From assembly GCA_004292705.1 (NCBI GenBank), contig RDXA01000431.1:1-8127 (forward strand): 8,127 nucleotides of DNA, given 5' to 3'. The notes under the pieces were generated by a model. It did not search any database. It had not been told where the DNA came from and saw only the letters and a list, made by a program, of their open reading frames with translations. The position numbers were made by a program, and so were the translations under genes. The DNA comes from Sphingomonadales bacterium (lineage in GTDB: Bacteria > Pseudomonadota > Alphaproteobacteria > Sphingomonadales > Sphingomonadaceae). Within the stretch, counting starts at the first letter, position 1, and each line of letters opens with the position of its first letter. This document shows, piece after piece, positions 1 to 6,226 of this stretch.

Positions 1-1
1 G

Positions 2-1303
2 ATGTATCTGCCCAAGCTGGTGAGCGGCGAATGGTCGGGCACGATGAACCTCACCGAGCCTGCCGCCGGGAGCGATGTCGGCGCGCTGCGGAGCACTGCC
101 GAACCGATCGAGGACGGCGAGCACGCGGGCAAATACCGGATCACCGGACAAAAGATCTACATCACCTGGGGTGAGCATGACCTCGCCAAGAACATCATCC
201 ACCTCGTCCTTGCCCGCCTGCCGGGCGCGCCGGAGGGGTCGCGCGGAATCAGCCTGTTCGTGGTGCCCAAGTATCATGTGAACGCCGACGGCACCCTTGG
301 CCCGAGGAACGACCTGCGCTGCGTCAGCCTCGAACACAAGCTCGGCATCAACGCGTCGCCCACCTGCGTGATGAGTTATGGCGACAATGGCGAATGCATT
401 GGCGAACTGGTCGGCCAGCCCAACAAGGGCCTCGCCGCAATGTTCACGATGATGAACAATGCGCGCATCAATGTCGGCAACCAGGGCGTGCAGATCGGCG
501 AGCGGGCGACCCAGCAGGCGCTGGCCTATGCCCGTGACCGCGTGCAGTCCGCCCGCGCTGGCTCGCCCGACAAGACCCCGGTGGCGATCATCGAGCACCC
601 CGACGTGCGCCGCATGATCCTGCGCATGAAAGCGCTGACCGAAGGGGCACGTGCGCTGCTCTATTACTGCGCCGGGCAGGTCGATCGCGGCAATCTGGGG
701 GATGAGGGCGCGCGGGCGCGCGCGGAGATCATCGTCCCCCTCATCAAGGCATGGGGCACTGATATCGGCGTCGAGGTGGCGGGCCTCGGCATCCAGATTC
801 ACGGCGGCATGGGCTTTGTCGAGGAAACCGGCGCGGCCCAGCACTGGCGCGATTCGCGCATCGCGCCGATCTATGAAGGCACCAATGGGATCCAAGCCGC
901 CGATCTCGTCACCCGCAAGCTCGGGCTTGATGGTGGAGAGGCAATGGTGGCGCTGTTCGACACTATCGCCCGCGAAGCTGCTGACGAATTCGCCCTTTCT
1001 GCACTGGCCCGCGACTGTGCCAACGTCGCGCGGTGGATGCGCGATGATGCGAGCCTTGATGATCGCCTAGCCGGGAGCGTCCCGTTCTGCACGATGGCTG
1101 CGGTAACGGTAGCTGGTTGGCAGTTGATGAAACAGTTGAAAGCTGTTGGTGCCGGGGCTGCACCCGAACTCGCGGCTACGAAGCCTGTGACGGTGCGGTT
1201 CTTCCTCGATCGCATCGTGCCGGAGGCCGCCGGGCTGAAAGCCGGGGCCACGGCGGGTGCGGACCTGCTATACGCGCTCCCCGCCGCCGCGCTGGTCGGC
1301 TGA
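2..1303 (+). CDS. Acyl-CoA dehydrogenase, C-terminal part (5' end outside window)
   Basis: Flavoenzyme that would oxidise an acyl-CoA thioester to the trans-2-enoyl-CoA, passing electrons to ETF, in the cytoplasm. The 433 visible residues begin inside the FAD-binding middle domain: MNLTEPAAGSDVGALRS (about residues 15-31) is the family's T-E-P-x-x-G-S-D flavin/substrate motif. The flavin-binding helical C-terminal domain follows (about 140-305), with LGIQIHGGMGFVEETGAAQ and then IYEGTNGIQ, whose Glu (visible residue 292) aligns with the catalytic base of the family. Residues 310-433 form the extra C-terminal domain of the long FadE/DmdC-like subgroup, whose proteins run near 590-600 residues, so roughly 160 N-terminal residues are missing. 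The ATG at position 2 is an internal Met, not a convincing start. Substrate chain length cannot be told; a role in 3-methylmercaptopropionyl-CoA oxidation (DmdC) is possible but unproven. The next gene starts one base after the stop, suggesting co-transcription. Confidence 0.93.
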   Translation: MYLPKLVSGEWSGTMNLTEPAAGSDVGALRSTAEPIEDGEHAGKYRITGQKIYITWGEHDLAKNIIHLVLARLPGAPEGSRGISLFVVPKYHVNADGTLGPRNDLRCVSLEHKLGINASPTCVMSYGDNGECIGELVGQPNKGLAAMFTMMNNARINVGNQGVQIGERATQQALAYARDRVQSARAGSPDKTPVAIIEHPDVRRMILRMKALTEGARALLYYCAGQVDRGNLGDEGARARAEIIVPLIKAWGTDIGVEVAGLGIQIHGGMGFVEETGAAQHWRDSRIAPIYEGTNGIQAADLVTRKLGLDGGEAMVALFDTIAREAADEFALSALARDCANVARWMRDDASLDDRLAGSVPFCTMAAVTVAGWQLMKQLKAVGAGAAPELAATKPVTVRFFLDRIVPEAAGLKAGATAGADLLYALPAAALVG

Positions 1304-1304
1304 G

Positions 1305-2126
1305 ATGGCGGAAGGGGGCGAAGCTCTGGAGCGGATTGCCGCTGCCCTTGAACGGCTCGCCCCACCGCCTTCACCGCCAACGGACTGGCTTACCCATCCC
1401 GCCTATATGTGGGACGGCACAGGGGCGCGAGCGGTGCCCGTGCTCGACGCGCTACCACTCATTGGCTTGCACGGGATCGAGGCCCAGAAAGTTGCGCTGC
1501 GCAACAATTGCGCCCGGCTGGCGAGCGGTGCGGCGGCGCATGATGTGTTGCTGTGGGGCGCACGAGGCATGGGCAAGTCGGCGCTGGTGCGCGCTGCCGT
1601 GGCCGATGTGCAGGCAGACAACCCCAAGGCGCTTGTCCTTGTGCAGCTTGCCCCTGACACTCTGTCCAGCTTTCCCGCCCTGATCACGCAGCTGGCACCG
1701 CAACCGCGCGCCTTCCTGCTCTTCATCGACGATCTCGGGTTCGCGGCAGACGGCCGGGCGGAGATGCTGGCGCTGCGCAGCCTGCTCGATGGTGGCATCG
1801 CCCCGCGCCCCGCCCATGTCCGAGTCGCTGTCACCGCCAACCGCCGCGCGATTGTCGAGCGGGAAGACACCTCCGGCGCGCTCCACGAGCGTGACGAGCG
1901 CGACGATGCACTGGCGCTCGCCGACCGCTTCGGGCTGACACTGGGGTTCCACCCGGCGGACAAGGACACCTACCTTGCGATCCTCGCGGGCTACCTTACG
2001 CCACTGGGACTTGGCTTTGATGCGGAGGAGGCAATGGCTTTTGCTCTCACCCGCGGCAATCGCTCTGGCCGAACCGCGCTGCAATTCGCGACCGAAGTCG
2101 CCGGGCGGGCGGGACTCGCGTTCTAA
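1305..2126 (+). CDS. DUF815-family P-loop (AAA+) ATPase
   Basis: A 273-residue predicted cytoplasmic ATPase of the DUF815 family, whose cellular role is not established. Visible motifs: a variable, proline-rich N-terminus (1-26); a W-containing segment and the conserved stretch LIGLHGIEAQKVAL (52-65); Walker A GARGMGKS (85-92, Lys91); Walker B FLLFIDDL (137-144, Asp142-Asp143); a sensor-1-like Asn in TANRR (177-181); the conserved LADRFGLTLGF (205-215), which may supply the arginine finger; and a C-terminal GNRSGRTALQF (251-261) resembling sensor 2. Order and length fit the family. The ATG at 1305 is preferred over an upstream start at 1257 because the extra 16 residues overlap the dehydrogenase and look like frame noise. 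The stop/start arrangement TGAGATG with the upstream gene implies translational coupling. There is no good Shine-Dalgarno, which fits coupling. No signal peptide or membrane segment is seen. The family call is confident; the function is unknown. Confidence 0.88.
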   Translation: MAEGGEALERIAAALERLAPPPSPPTDWLTHPAYMWDGTGARAVPVLDALPLIGLHGIEAQKVALRNNCARLASGAAAHDVLLWGARGMGKSALVRAAVADVQADNPKALVLVQLAPDTLSSFPALITQLAPQPRAFLLFIDDLGFAADGRAEMLALRSLLDGGIAPRPAHVRVAVTANRRAIVEREDTSGALHERDERDDALALADRFGLTLGFHPADKDTYLAILAGYLTPLGLGFDAEEAMAFALTRGNRSGRTALQFATEVAGRAGLAF

Positions 2127-3601
2127 TTGGCTTTCTGCCCAGCCTGCTTGCGCAGATAGTCCGCCTCGAAATCAGCGCGCGGATCGGTCAATTCGCGCGG
2201 AGGGAGTGAATTGCCCGCCAGCCGCGCGATCGCCTTGGCCGGTGCTGCCGAGGGCGAGTGCACCCGCCAGATGATCCCGGCCGTGTCATCAGACACAAGC
2301 AACGATCCGTCCGTCGCCCATTCGACCCAGGTCGGCCGGCCGCGCGTGGTCCCGTCCGCCTTGAGGAACCCGGTCAGAACCGGCTTGGGCTTGCCAACCG
2401 GATTGCCGCGATCATCAAAGTCGACAAACACCACGTCATAGCCCGACGGCGGCTTGCGGTTCCACGATCCATGCCGCGCGATAAAGGCTCCGCCGCTAAA
2501 ACTGTTACCCATTCGGTCGCCTTCCTTGCTGAACACAAGGCCCAGCGCCGCAACGTGCGGCCCGAGCGCGAATTCAGGCTTGCGCACATATTCCATCAGG
2601 AAACGCGGCATCGGTGCCTCGACCCGGCGGTCGCGGTTGGTCCTGTAGTAGACCCATGGCCAGCCATACTGCGCGCCCACAGGCACGTTGGTCAGGTAAT
2701 CGGGCACCAGGTCCGATCCCAGCATGTCGCGCTCATTCACGGTGGTCCACAGCTCGCCTGACCAGGGACTGAAATCGAGCCCGTTCGGGTTACGCAGGCC
2801 CGCGCAGAACTGGCGCTGGCGCTTGGCGACGAGATCATATTCCCAGATCATCGCGCGGCCCTTCTCGACCTCCATCCCGGCCTCACCGATATTGCTGACA
2901 GAGCCGACCGCGACATAAAGGCGCTGGCCATCAGGCGAGAGTTCGAGATTGCGCATCCAGTGCCCGCCGCCCGGAGGGAGATCCATCAACTTGCGCGGGC
3001 TACCGGAAACCTTGGCGCTGCCCAGTTCATAGGGGAAGGCCAGAACAGCATTGTGGTTGGCAACATAAAGCGTGCCATCCTTCCAGCTGAGTCCCGAAGG
3101 CGAATCGAGACCTGCTTCAAGAATCACCTGTCGCGTCTCGGCACTCCCATTGCCGTCGCTATCGCGGAGCAGAACAATCTGGTTCGCGGATTCGCCAGTC
3201 GCGCCCGCCGCGCTCAGGAGCTTGTCGGCGATCCATCCCTTGATGGCGTCCATGATCCCGCCGCCGGAATTCTCGACCTTCGGCGCACGGGTCAGGGCAA
3301 CCAGCACATCACCATTGGGCAGTGCGAACAAGGTGCGAGGGTGATCGAGCCCCTCGGCAAAGCGCACCACCTCCAGCCCCTCAGCAGGCGTGGGTACCTC
3401 GCCCGCCTGCCAGCCCACCGGCTTGGCGATCTGCACCGTGGGGACGTTCTGCGGGTCCCCCTCCCGCAGAACCGGCTCGGTGCCTGTGACCTCCTCGACC
3501 GTGAGGTCGGCACTATCGCCGCGGGTCAGGAAAAAGAGGGCGATCCCCGCGATCACGATGGCGATGACGAGAGCGATTGCGATTTTCCGGAAAATAGCCA
3601 T
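2123..3601 (-). CDS. Membrane-anchored PQQ-dependent sugar dehydrogenase (sorbosone dehydrogenase family)
   Basis: A 492-residue protein predicted to oxidise an aldose or similar sugar using PQQ in the periplasm, as a six-bladed beta-propeller. It starts MAIFRKIAIALVIAIVIAGI followed by ALFFLTR, a single hydrophobic segment (about 6-25) with no lipobox cysteine and no A-x-A cleavage motif, so an N-terminal membrane anchor is likely. The propeller spans about 65-460: LDHPRTLFALPNGDVLVA, a DSDGNGSAE acidic loop that may bind calcium, GGGHWMRNLELSPDGQRLYVAVGS, GLRNPNGLDFSPWSGELWTTVNERD, VGAQYGWPWVYY, HGSWNRKPPSGYDVVFV and LLVSDDTAGIIWRV are typical of the family. The ATG at 3601 is chosen because it places the anchor at the N-terminus; a TTG at 3637 would add 12 unlike residues. 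No strong ribosome site is visible. The gene converges on the DUF815 gene with overlapping stops and diverges from msrC. The substrate, and whether the host makes PQQ, cannot be told here. Confidence 0.87.
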   Translation of the reverse strand: MAIFRKIAIALVIAIVIAGIALFFLTRGDSADLTVEEVTGTEPVLREGDPQNVPTVQIAKPVGWQAGEVPTPAEGLEVVRFAEGLDHPRTLFALPNGDVLVALTRAPKVENSGGGIMDAIKGWIADKLLSAAGATGESANQIVLLRDSDGNGSAETRQVILEAGLDSPSGLSWKDGTLYVANHNAVLAFPYELGSAKVSGSPRKLMDLPPGGGHWMRNLELSPDGQRLYVAVGSVSNIGEAGMEVEKGRAMIWEYDLVAKRQRQFCAGLRNPNGLDFSPWSGELWTTVNERDMLGSDLVPDYLTNVPVGAQYGWPWVYYRTNRDRRVEAPMPRFLMEYVRKPEFALGPHVAALGLVFSKEGDRMGNSFSGGAFIARHGSWNRKPPSGYDVVFVDFDDRGNPVGKPKPVLTGFLKADGTTRGRPTWVEWATDGSLLVSDDTAGIIWRVHSPSAAPAKAIARLAGNSLPPRELTDPRADFEADYLRKQAGQKAN

Positions 3602-3680
3602 GTGGGCATGGATAAAGCCCGGCCGCGCTGGCGGCAACCGTCAACCTTTGGCGGCGAGCGATGAAAGGCCTCCCTGCGCG
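3602..3680. promoter_or_regulatory. Divergent intergenic region between the PQQ dehydrogenase and msrC
   Basis: This 79-bp spacer separates two divergently transcribed genes, so it and the adjoining 5' ends must carry both promoters. On the minus strand a TTGACG hexamer (3639-3644) resembles a -35 box, but the only AT-rich candidate -10, TTTATC just before the ATG at 3601, lies 22 bases away, too far for a normal sigma-70 promoter. Toward msrC only a weak purine run, GAAAGG (3663-3668), lies 12 bases before the ATG, long for a ribosome site. No clear operator is seen inside the spacer. A 14-bp perfect palindrome (3582-3595) lies just inside the dehydrogenase gene. Confidence 0.4.
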
Positions 3681-4181
3681 ATGTATGATTTCAAACCCAC
3701 CGAAGCGCTCGCGCCGCAAGACCTGTATCGGGACCTTATGGCCGCCGCCGAGGCGCTGACAGCAGATGAGCCGGATGCGGTTGCCAACATGGCAAACGTC
3801 GCTGCGCTCATGTGGGAGTTTCTGCCTGATCTGAACTGGGCTGGGTTCTATCGGTTGGCTCCTGCCAAGGCCGGTCCGACCCGAGAGCTGGTTCTGGGGC
3901 CTTTTGTCGGCCGACCGGCCTGCATCCGCATCCCGTTTGGCAAGGGCGTGTGCGGGGTGGCGGCGCAAAGCCGCAGCACGCAACGGGTTGAAGACGTTCA
4001 CGCTTTCCCCGGCCATATCGCCTGCGATGCAGCGAGCCGGTCCGAACTGGTGGTGCCGGTGCTGCGTGATGGCGAAGTGGTGGCGGTGATCGATCTGGAC
4101 AGCCCCAGTCCGGGGCGCTTCACTGCCGATGATGCCGCCGGGATCGAGGCGCTCGCCAAAATGCTCTCCGCCCGAATCTAG
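3681..4181 (+). CDS. msrC: Free methionine-(R)-sulfoxide reductase (GAF-domain, fRMsr)
   Basis: A 166-residue single-GAF-domain enzyme that reduces free L-methionine-(R)-sulfoxide back to methionine with thioredoxin, in the cytoplasm, as an oxidative-damage repair step. It matches the E. coli MsrC/YebR pattern closely. NWAGFYRL (52-59) and LVLGPFVGRPAC (70-81) lead into IRIPFGKGVCGVAA (82-95) and then VEDVHAFPGHIACDAASRSE (103-122). The three redox cysteines are all present at Cys81, Cys91 and Cys115, with spacings of 10 and 24 residues as in E. coli Cys84/94/118. The C-terminus VIDLDSPSPGRFTADDAAGI (136-155) completes the fold. The start at 3681 gives the usual family length; in-frame upstream sequence is unlike the family. 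The gene stands alone on its strand, divergent from the PQQ dehydrogenase, with 125 bp before the next gene. In that gap a short TCCCG/CGGGA hairpin (4200-4212) follows the stop but lacks a T run, so it is not called as a terminator. Confidence 0.94.
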   Translation: MYDFKPTEALAPQDLYRDLMAAAEALTADEPDAVANMANVAALMWEFLPDLNWAGFYRLAPAKAGPTRELVLGPFVGRPACIRIPFGKGVCGVAAQSRSTQRVEDVHAFPGHIACDAASRSELVVPVLRDGEVVAVIDLDSPSPGRFTADDAAGIEALAKMLSARI

Positions 4182-4253
4182 GATTTTCACCTGCGACCTT
4201 CCCGAAACGGGACAGCGCCGACAGCACCGCTTGGGCACAAGTGGTGTGCGGTG

Positions 4254-4272
4254 GTAAGCTTTTGCTAACCAT
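4254..4272 (+). promoter_or_regulatory. CtrA-like box / putative promoter upstream of the glycine-zipper gene
   Basis: The sequence GTAA-N7-CTAACCAT has the exact spacing of the alphaproteobacterial CtrA site TTAA-N7-TTAAC, with one mismatch in each half. It lies inside an imperfect inverted repeat, GGTAAGC-TTTT-GCTAACC (4253-4270, one mismatched pair), 34 bases before the ATG at 4307. A weak sigma-70-like pair, TTGGGC (4231-4236) and TAAGCT (4255-4260) with 18 bases between them, overlaps it. The spacing match is seen in the sequence; regulation by CtrA is inference. The hairpin could instead act in the msrC transcript, although it has no T run after it. Confidence 0.3.
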
Positions 4273-4306
4273 CGGCCGAACCCGGCTGATTTGTGGGGAA
4301 TTTGCC

Positions 4307-5206
4307 ATGCCGAAGCTTTCGTCGACCCTCCCGCTCTTTGCCCTCGCGCTCGCCCTTCCCGCGGCGGCGCAGGCCCAGAACTATGCGGACCTGCCCCCGC
4401 TCGCGCCCATGGCCGAGACCGAATTGCGCAGTCTCCCGATGGACATGCGCAGGGCACCGGTCAAGGAGCAGTTCAACGAGACGGTGACGACCGTGAACGG
4501 CGTTGAGACGATCACCCGCACGCGCCGCATTGATGCCTCGCGCCCGGTTCCTGCCGGCCCCGGCATGGCGCACCACGGCCAAGGGTCTTACAACCAAGGA
4601 TCGTACAATCATGGATCGCATGGCTATGGTGCACCTGCTGCATACGGCTATGCACCGGTAGTGTTCGAGCGCGAACAGTGGATCGACGAGTGCCGCCGCC
4701 GCACCCGCGGGCAGAACCGGGACAACACCGGCCTGATCATCGGCGGTCTGCTCGGAGCGATCGCGGGCGGCGTTGCTGGCTATGAAATTGCCGGGGCAGG
4801 TGACCGGTTGCTCGGAACGGTGGTCGGCGCTGGCGGCGGCGGGTTGATCGGCGGGCTGATCGGCAGCCTGTTCGGCGGAAACAAGCGCAAGAACCTCTAT
4901 GATTGCGAGGCCGCGCTCGATTCCTACCTCTCGCAATACGGGGGGCCTGACGCGCGCGTTGCCAGTCGTCAGATTGGCTATCCTGCCTATGGCCACCAGA
5001 GCTATGGCTATGGCTATCCTCAGGCCTATTCCTATGGCTACAGCTACGCCCCGCCGCCGCAGATGGTGATGGTACCGGTGCGCAGCGAGGTGCAGCAGCA
5101 GGTGGTGGTGCGTGAAACCTCGCGCGAAGAGACCTACACGGTTCCGGGCGCGGCACGGGCGATCCCCCGTCCGTCGCCCAAAATGATCAAGACCGGTCGC
5201 CGCTGA
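4307..5206 (+). CDS. Secreted glycine-zipper (2TM) envelope protein, Gly/Tyr-rich, unknown function
   Basis: A 299-residue exported protein. Residues 1-23 form a Sec signal peptide: a short basic start, the hydrophobic core LPLFALALALPAAA and an AQA cleavage site before Gln24. The mature N-terminus is charged (to about 80), followed by a low-complexity Q-G-S-Y-N repeat and Tyr/Gly-rich stretch (92-116). Then come EQWIDECRRRTRGQNRDN (123-140) and a long glycine zipper (142-191), with GLIIGGLLGAIAGGVAG and GGGGLIGGLIGSLFGG as two potential membrane-inserting halves, as in Rickettsia 17-kDa-antigen-like proteins. Cys129 and Cys200 flank the zipper and could form a disulfide. A second Y-G-Y-G segment (about 224-251) and a Gln/Val/Arg-rich basic tail follow. 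The start at 4307 is supported by GGGGA (4295-4299) seven bases upstream and by the signal peptide. An outer-membrane or periplasmic location is inferred. It is monocistronic, with its own upstream region and a strong terminator. The domain call is firm; the role is unknown. Confidence 0.85.
   Translation: MPKLSSTLPLFALALALPAAAQAQNYADLPPLAPMAETELRSLPMDMRRAPVKEQFNETVTTVNGVETITRTRRIDASRPVPAGPGMAHHGQGSYNQGSYNHGSHGYGAPAAYGYAPVVFEREQWIDECRRRTRGQNRDNTGLIIGGLLGAIAGGVAGYEIAGAGDRLLGTVVGAGGGGLIGGLIGSLFGGNKRKNLYDCEAALDSYLSQYGGPDARVASRQIGYPAYGHQSYGYGYPQAYSYGYSYAPPPQMVMVPVRSEVQQQVVVRETSREETYTVPGAARAIPRPSPKMIKTGRR
4580..4624 (+). repeat. Three tandem imperfect 15-bp repeats inside the glycine-zipper gene
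   Basis: Units CAAGGGTCTTACAAC, CAAGGATCGTACAAT and CATGGATCGCATGGC run head to tail and encode QGSYN-QGSYN-HGSHG. The third unit is more degenerate. Being a multiple of three, the unit can expand or contract without breaking the frame. A second, simpler run of TATGGC-like hexamers lies near 5001-5045 in the same gene and encodes the Tyr-Gly-rich segment. Confidence 0.7.
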
Positions 5207-5225
5207 CCTTCGTTCCGACCAGAGC

Positions 5226-5260
5226 AAAAGGGGAGCCCGCTCGGCGCGGCTCCCCTTTTT
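5226..5260. terminator. Rho-independent terminator, probably bidirectional
   Basis: A perfect 12-bp stem, AAAAGGGGAGCC (5226-5237) paired with GGCTCCCCTTTT (5248-5259), with a 10-base loop and ending in a run of five T on the plus strand. The A run on the other side gives four T on the minus strand. It sits between the stop of the glycine-zipper gene (5206) and the stop of the oppositely oriented parB (5264), so it can end both transcripts. Confidence 0.9.
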
Positions 5261-5263
5261 GCG

Positions 5264-6226
5264 TCAGATCTCGCCGCCGGTCAGACGCTGGCACACCAGA
5301 TCGAGTTGATCGAGCGTCGTGTAACGAATCGTGATGGTGCCCTTGCGCGGGTCAACCTCGGGCTTGATCCTGACGCTGAGACCGAGGAACTCCTCAAGGT
5401 GCTGCTGGACAGCCAGAATGTCAGCATTCTCAGTGGTTTGATACGGCACAGAGCGAGGGGTCGTGTCGTGCTTGATCGGCTTCCGAGTCAGCGTCTCGAC
5501 ATCCCGAACTGACAACCCTTCGGACACCGCAATCTCGGCGATCTGCAGCGCATCATCCCGCCCGACCAGCGCACGGGCATGGCCCATCGAGAGCTTGCCC
5601 TGCGCGATCAGATCAAGCACCCGATCAGGCAGTGTGATCAGTCGCATCATGTTGGCGACATGGCTGCGCGACTTTTCGACCATCCTGGCGATATCGACCT
5701 GGATCATCCCCTCCTGCTCCGAGAGACGGTGATAGGCGCGCGCTTCCTCGACCGGGTTCAGGTCTTCGCGCTGGAGGTTCTCGATCAACGCCAGCGCCAT
5801 CACTTCACGATCACTAAGATCGCGGACCAAAGCCGGAATTTCGTGCAGCCGCGCCTTTTGGGCCGCCCGCCAGCGCCGTTCCCCGGCAACCAGCTGGTAG
5901 CCCGTGCCTTCGGGGTGCGGTCGGACGATGATCGGCTGGATCACACCCCTCGACGCAATCGACGCCGCAAGCTCCTCCAACGCAGCCTCGTCGAAAAACT
6001 TACGGGGGTTGCCAGGCAGAGGCTTGATCGCCGCCAGTGCCAGCATTCTGAGAGGCGAAGTTCCCGAAGGAGGTGCCTCGCCCAGAGCGTCTTCGCGCCG
6101 CACCAACGGCTCCTCGCGCCGGGTCTCGCCAAGCAGTGCGCCAAGGCCTCGACCGAGACGCCGGGGCTTGTCATCATTGCGCGTGTTCACCGCAACTTCA
6201 GTGGTTTGAGAGCCATTTTCGGTCAT
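5264..6226 (-). CDS. parB: Chromosome-partitioning protein ParB (parS-binding CTPase clamp)
   Basis: A 320-residue ParB/Spo0J protein that loads at parS, spreads along DNA as a CTP-dependent sliding clamp and stimulates ParA to move the origin region. RRLGRGLGALLGE (22-34) is the ParA-stimulating N-terminal motif. The N-terminal domain has IKPLPGNPRKFFDEAALEEL (67-86), GVIQPIIVRP (94-103) and the CTP-binding arginine box GERRWRAA (115-122), followed by ENLQREDLNPVEEARAY (149-165). The helix-turn-helix for parS lies around 174-200 (VDIARMVEKSRSHVANMMRL). Residues 266-320 form the C-terminal dimerisation domain. Length and motifs are complete. The start codon overlaps the parA stop as ATGA, so translation is probably coupled. 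Three matching parS sites lie 0.9 to 1.9 kb upstream in the same operon. The gene ends at the bidirectional terminator. Confidence 0.97.
   Translation of the reverse strand: MTENGSQTTEVAVNTRNDDKPRRLGRGLGALLGETRREEPLVRREDALGEAPPSGTSPLRMLALAAIKPLPGNPRKFFDEAALEELAASIASRGVIQPIIVRPHPEGTGYQLVAGERRWRAAQKARLHEIPALVRDLSDREVMALALIENLQREDLNPVEEARAYHRLSEQEGMIQVDIARMVEKSRSHVANMMRLITLPDRVLDLIAQGKLSMGHARALVGRDDALQIAEIAVSEGLSVRDVETLTRKPIKHDTTPRSVPYQTTENADILAVQQHLEEFLGLSVRIKPEVDPRKGTITIRYTTLDQLDLVCQRLTGGEI

Noticed and set aside
649..654. CACGTG in the acyl-CoA dehydrogenase gene as a possible degenerate parS
   Set aside because: Flanks are GGGG and CGCT rather than GTTT and AAAC, so only the central hexamer matches; it is expected by chance.
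2960..3664. A 234-codon plus-strand open frame opposite the PQQ dehydrogenase
   Set aside because: Antisense shadow with no domain pattern; the minus-strand frame carries the propeller motifs and membrane anchor.
4200..4212. TCCCG-AAA-CGGGA hairpin after msrC as a terminator
   Set aside because: The stem is only 5 bp and no T run follows, so intrinsic termination is not supported.
3513..4457. A 314-codon minus-strand open frame across msrC and the divergent spacer
   Set aside because: It is antisense to msrC, which matches its family at every catalytic residue; the translated product resembles nothing and overlaps three real features.
4265..5227. A 320-codon open frame on the minus strand opposite the glycine-zipper gene
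   Set aside because: It has no recognisable domain, is rich in Arg/Ala/His as expected of antisense frames in GC-rich DNA, and the plus-strand gene has a signal peptide, ribosome site and terminator.
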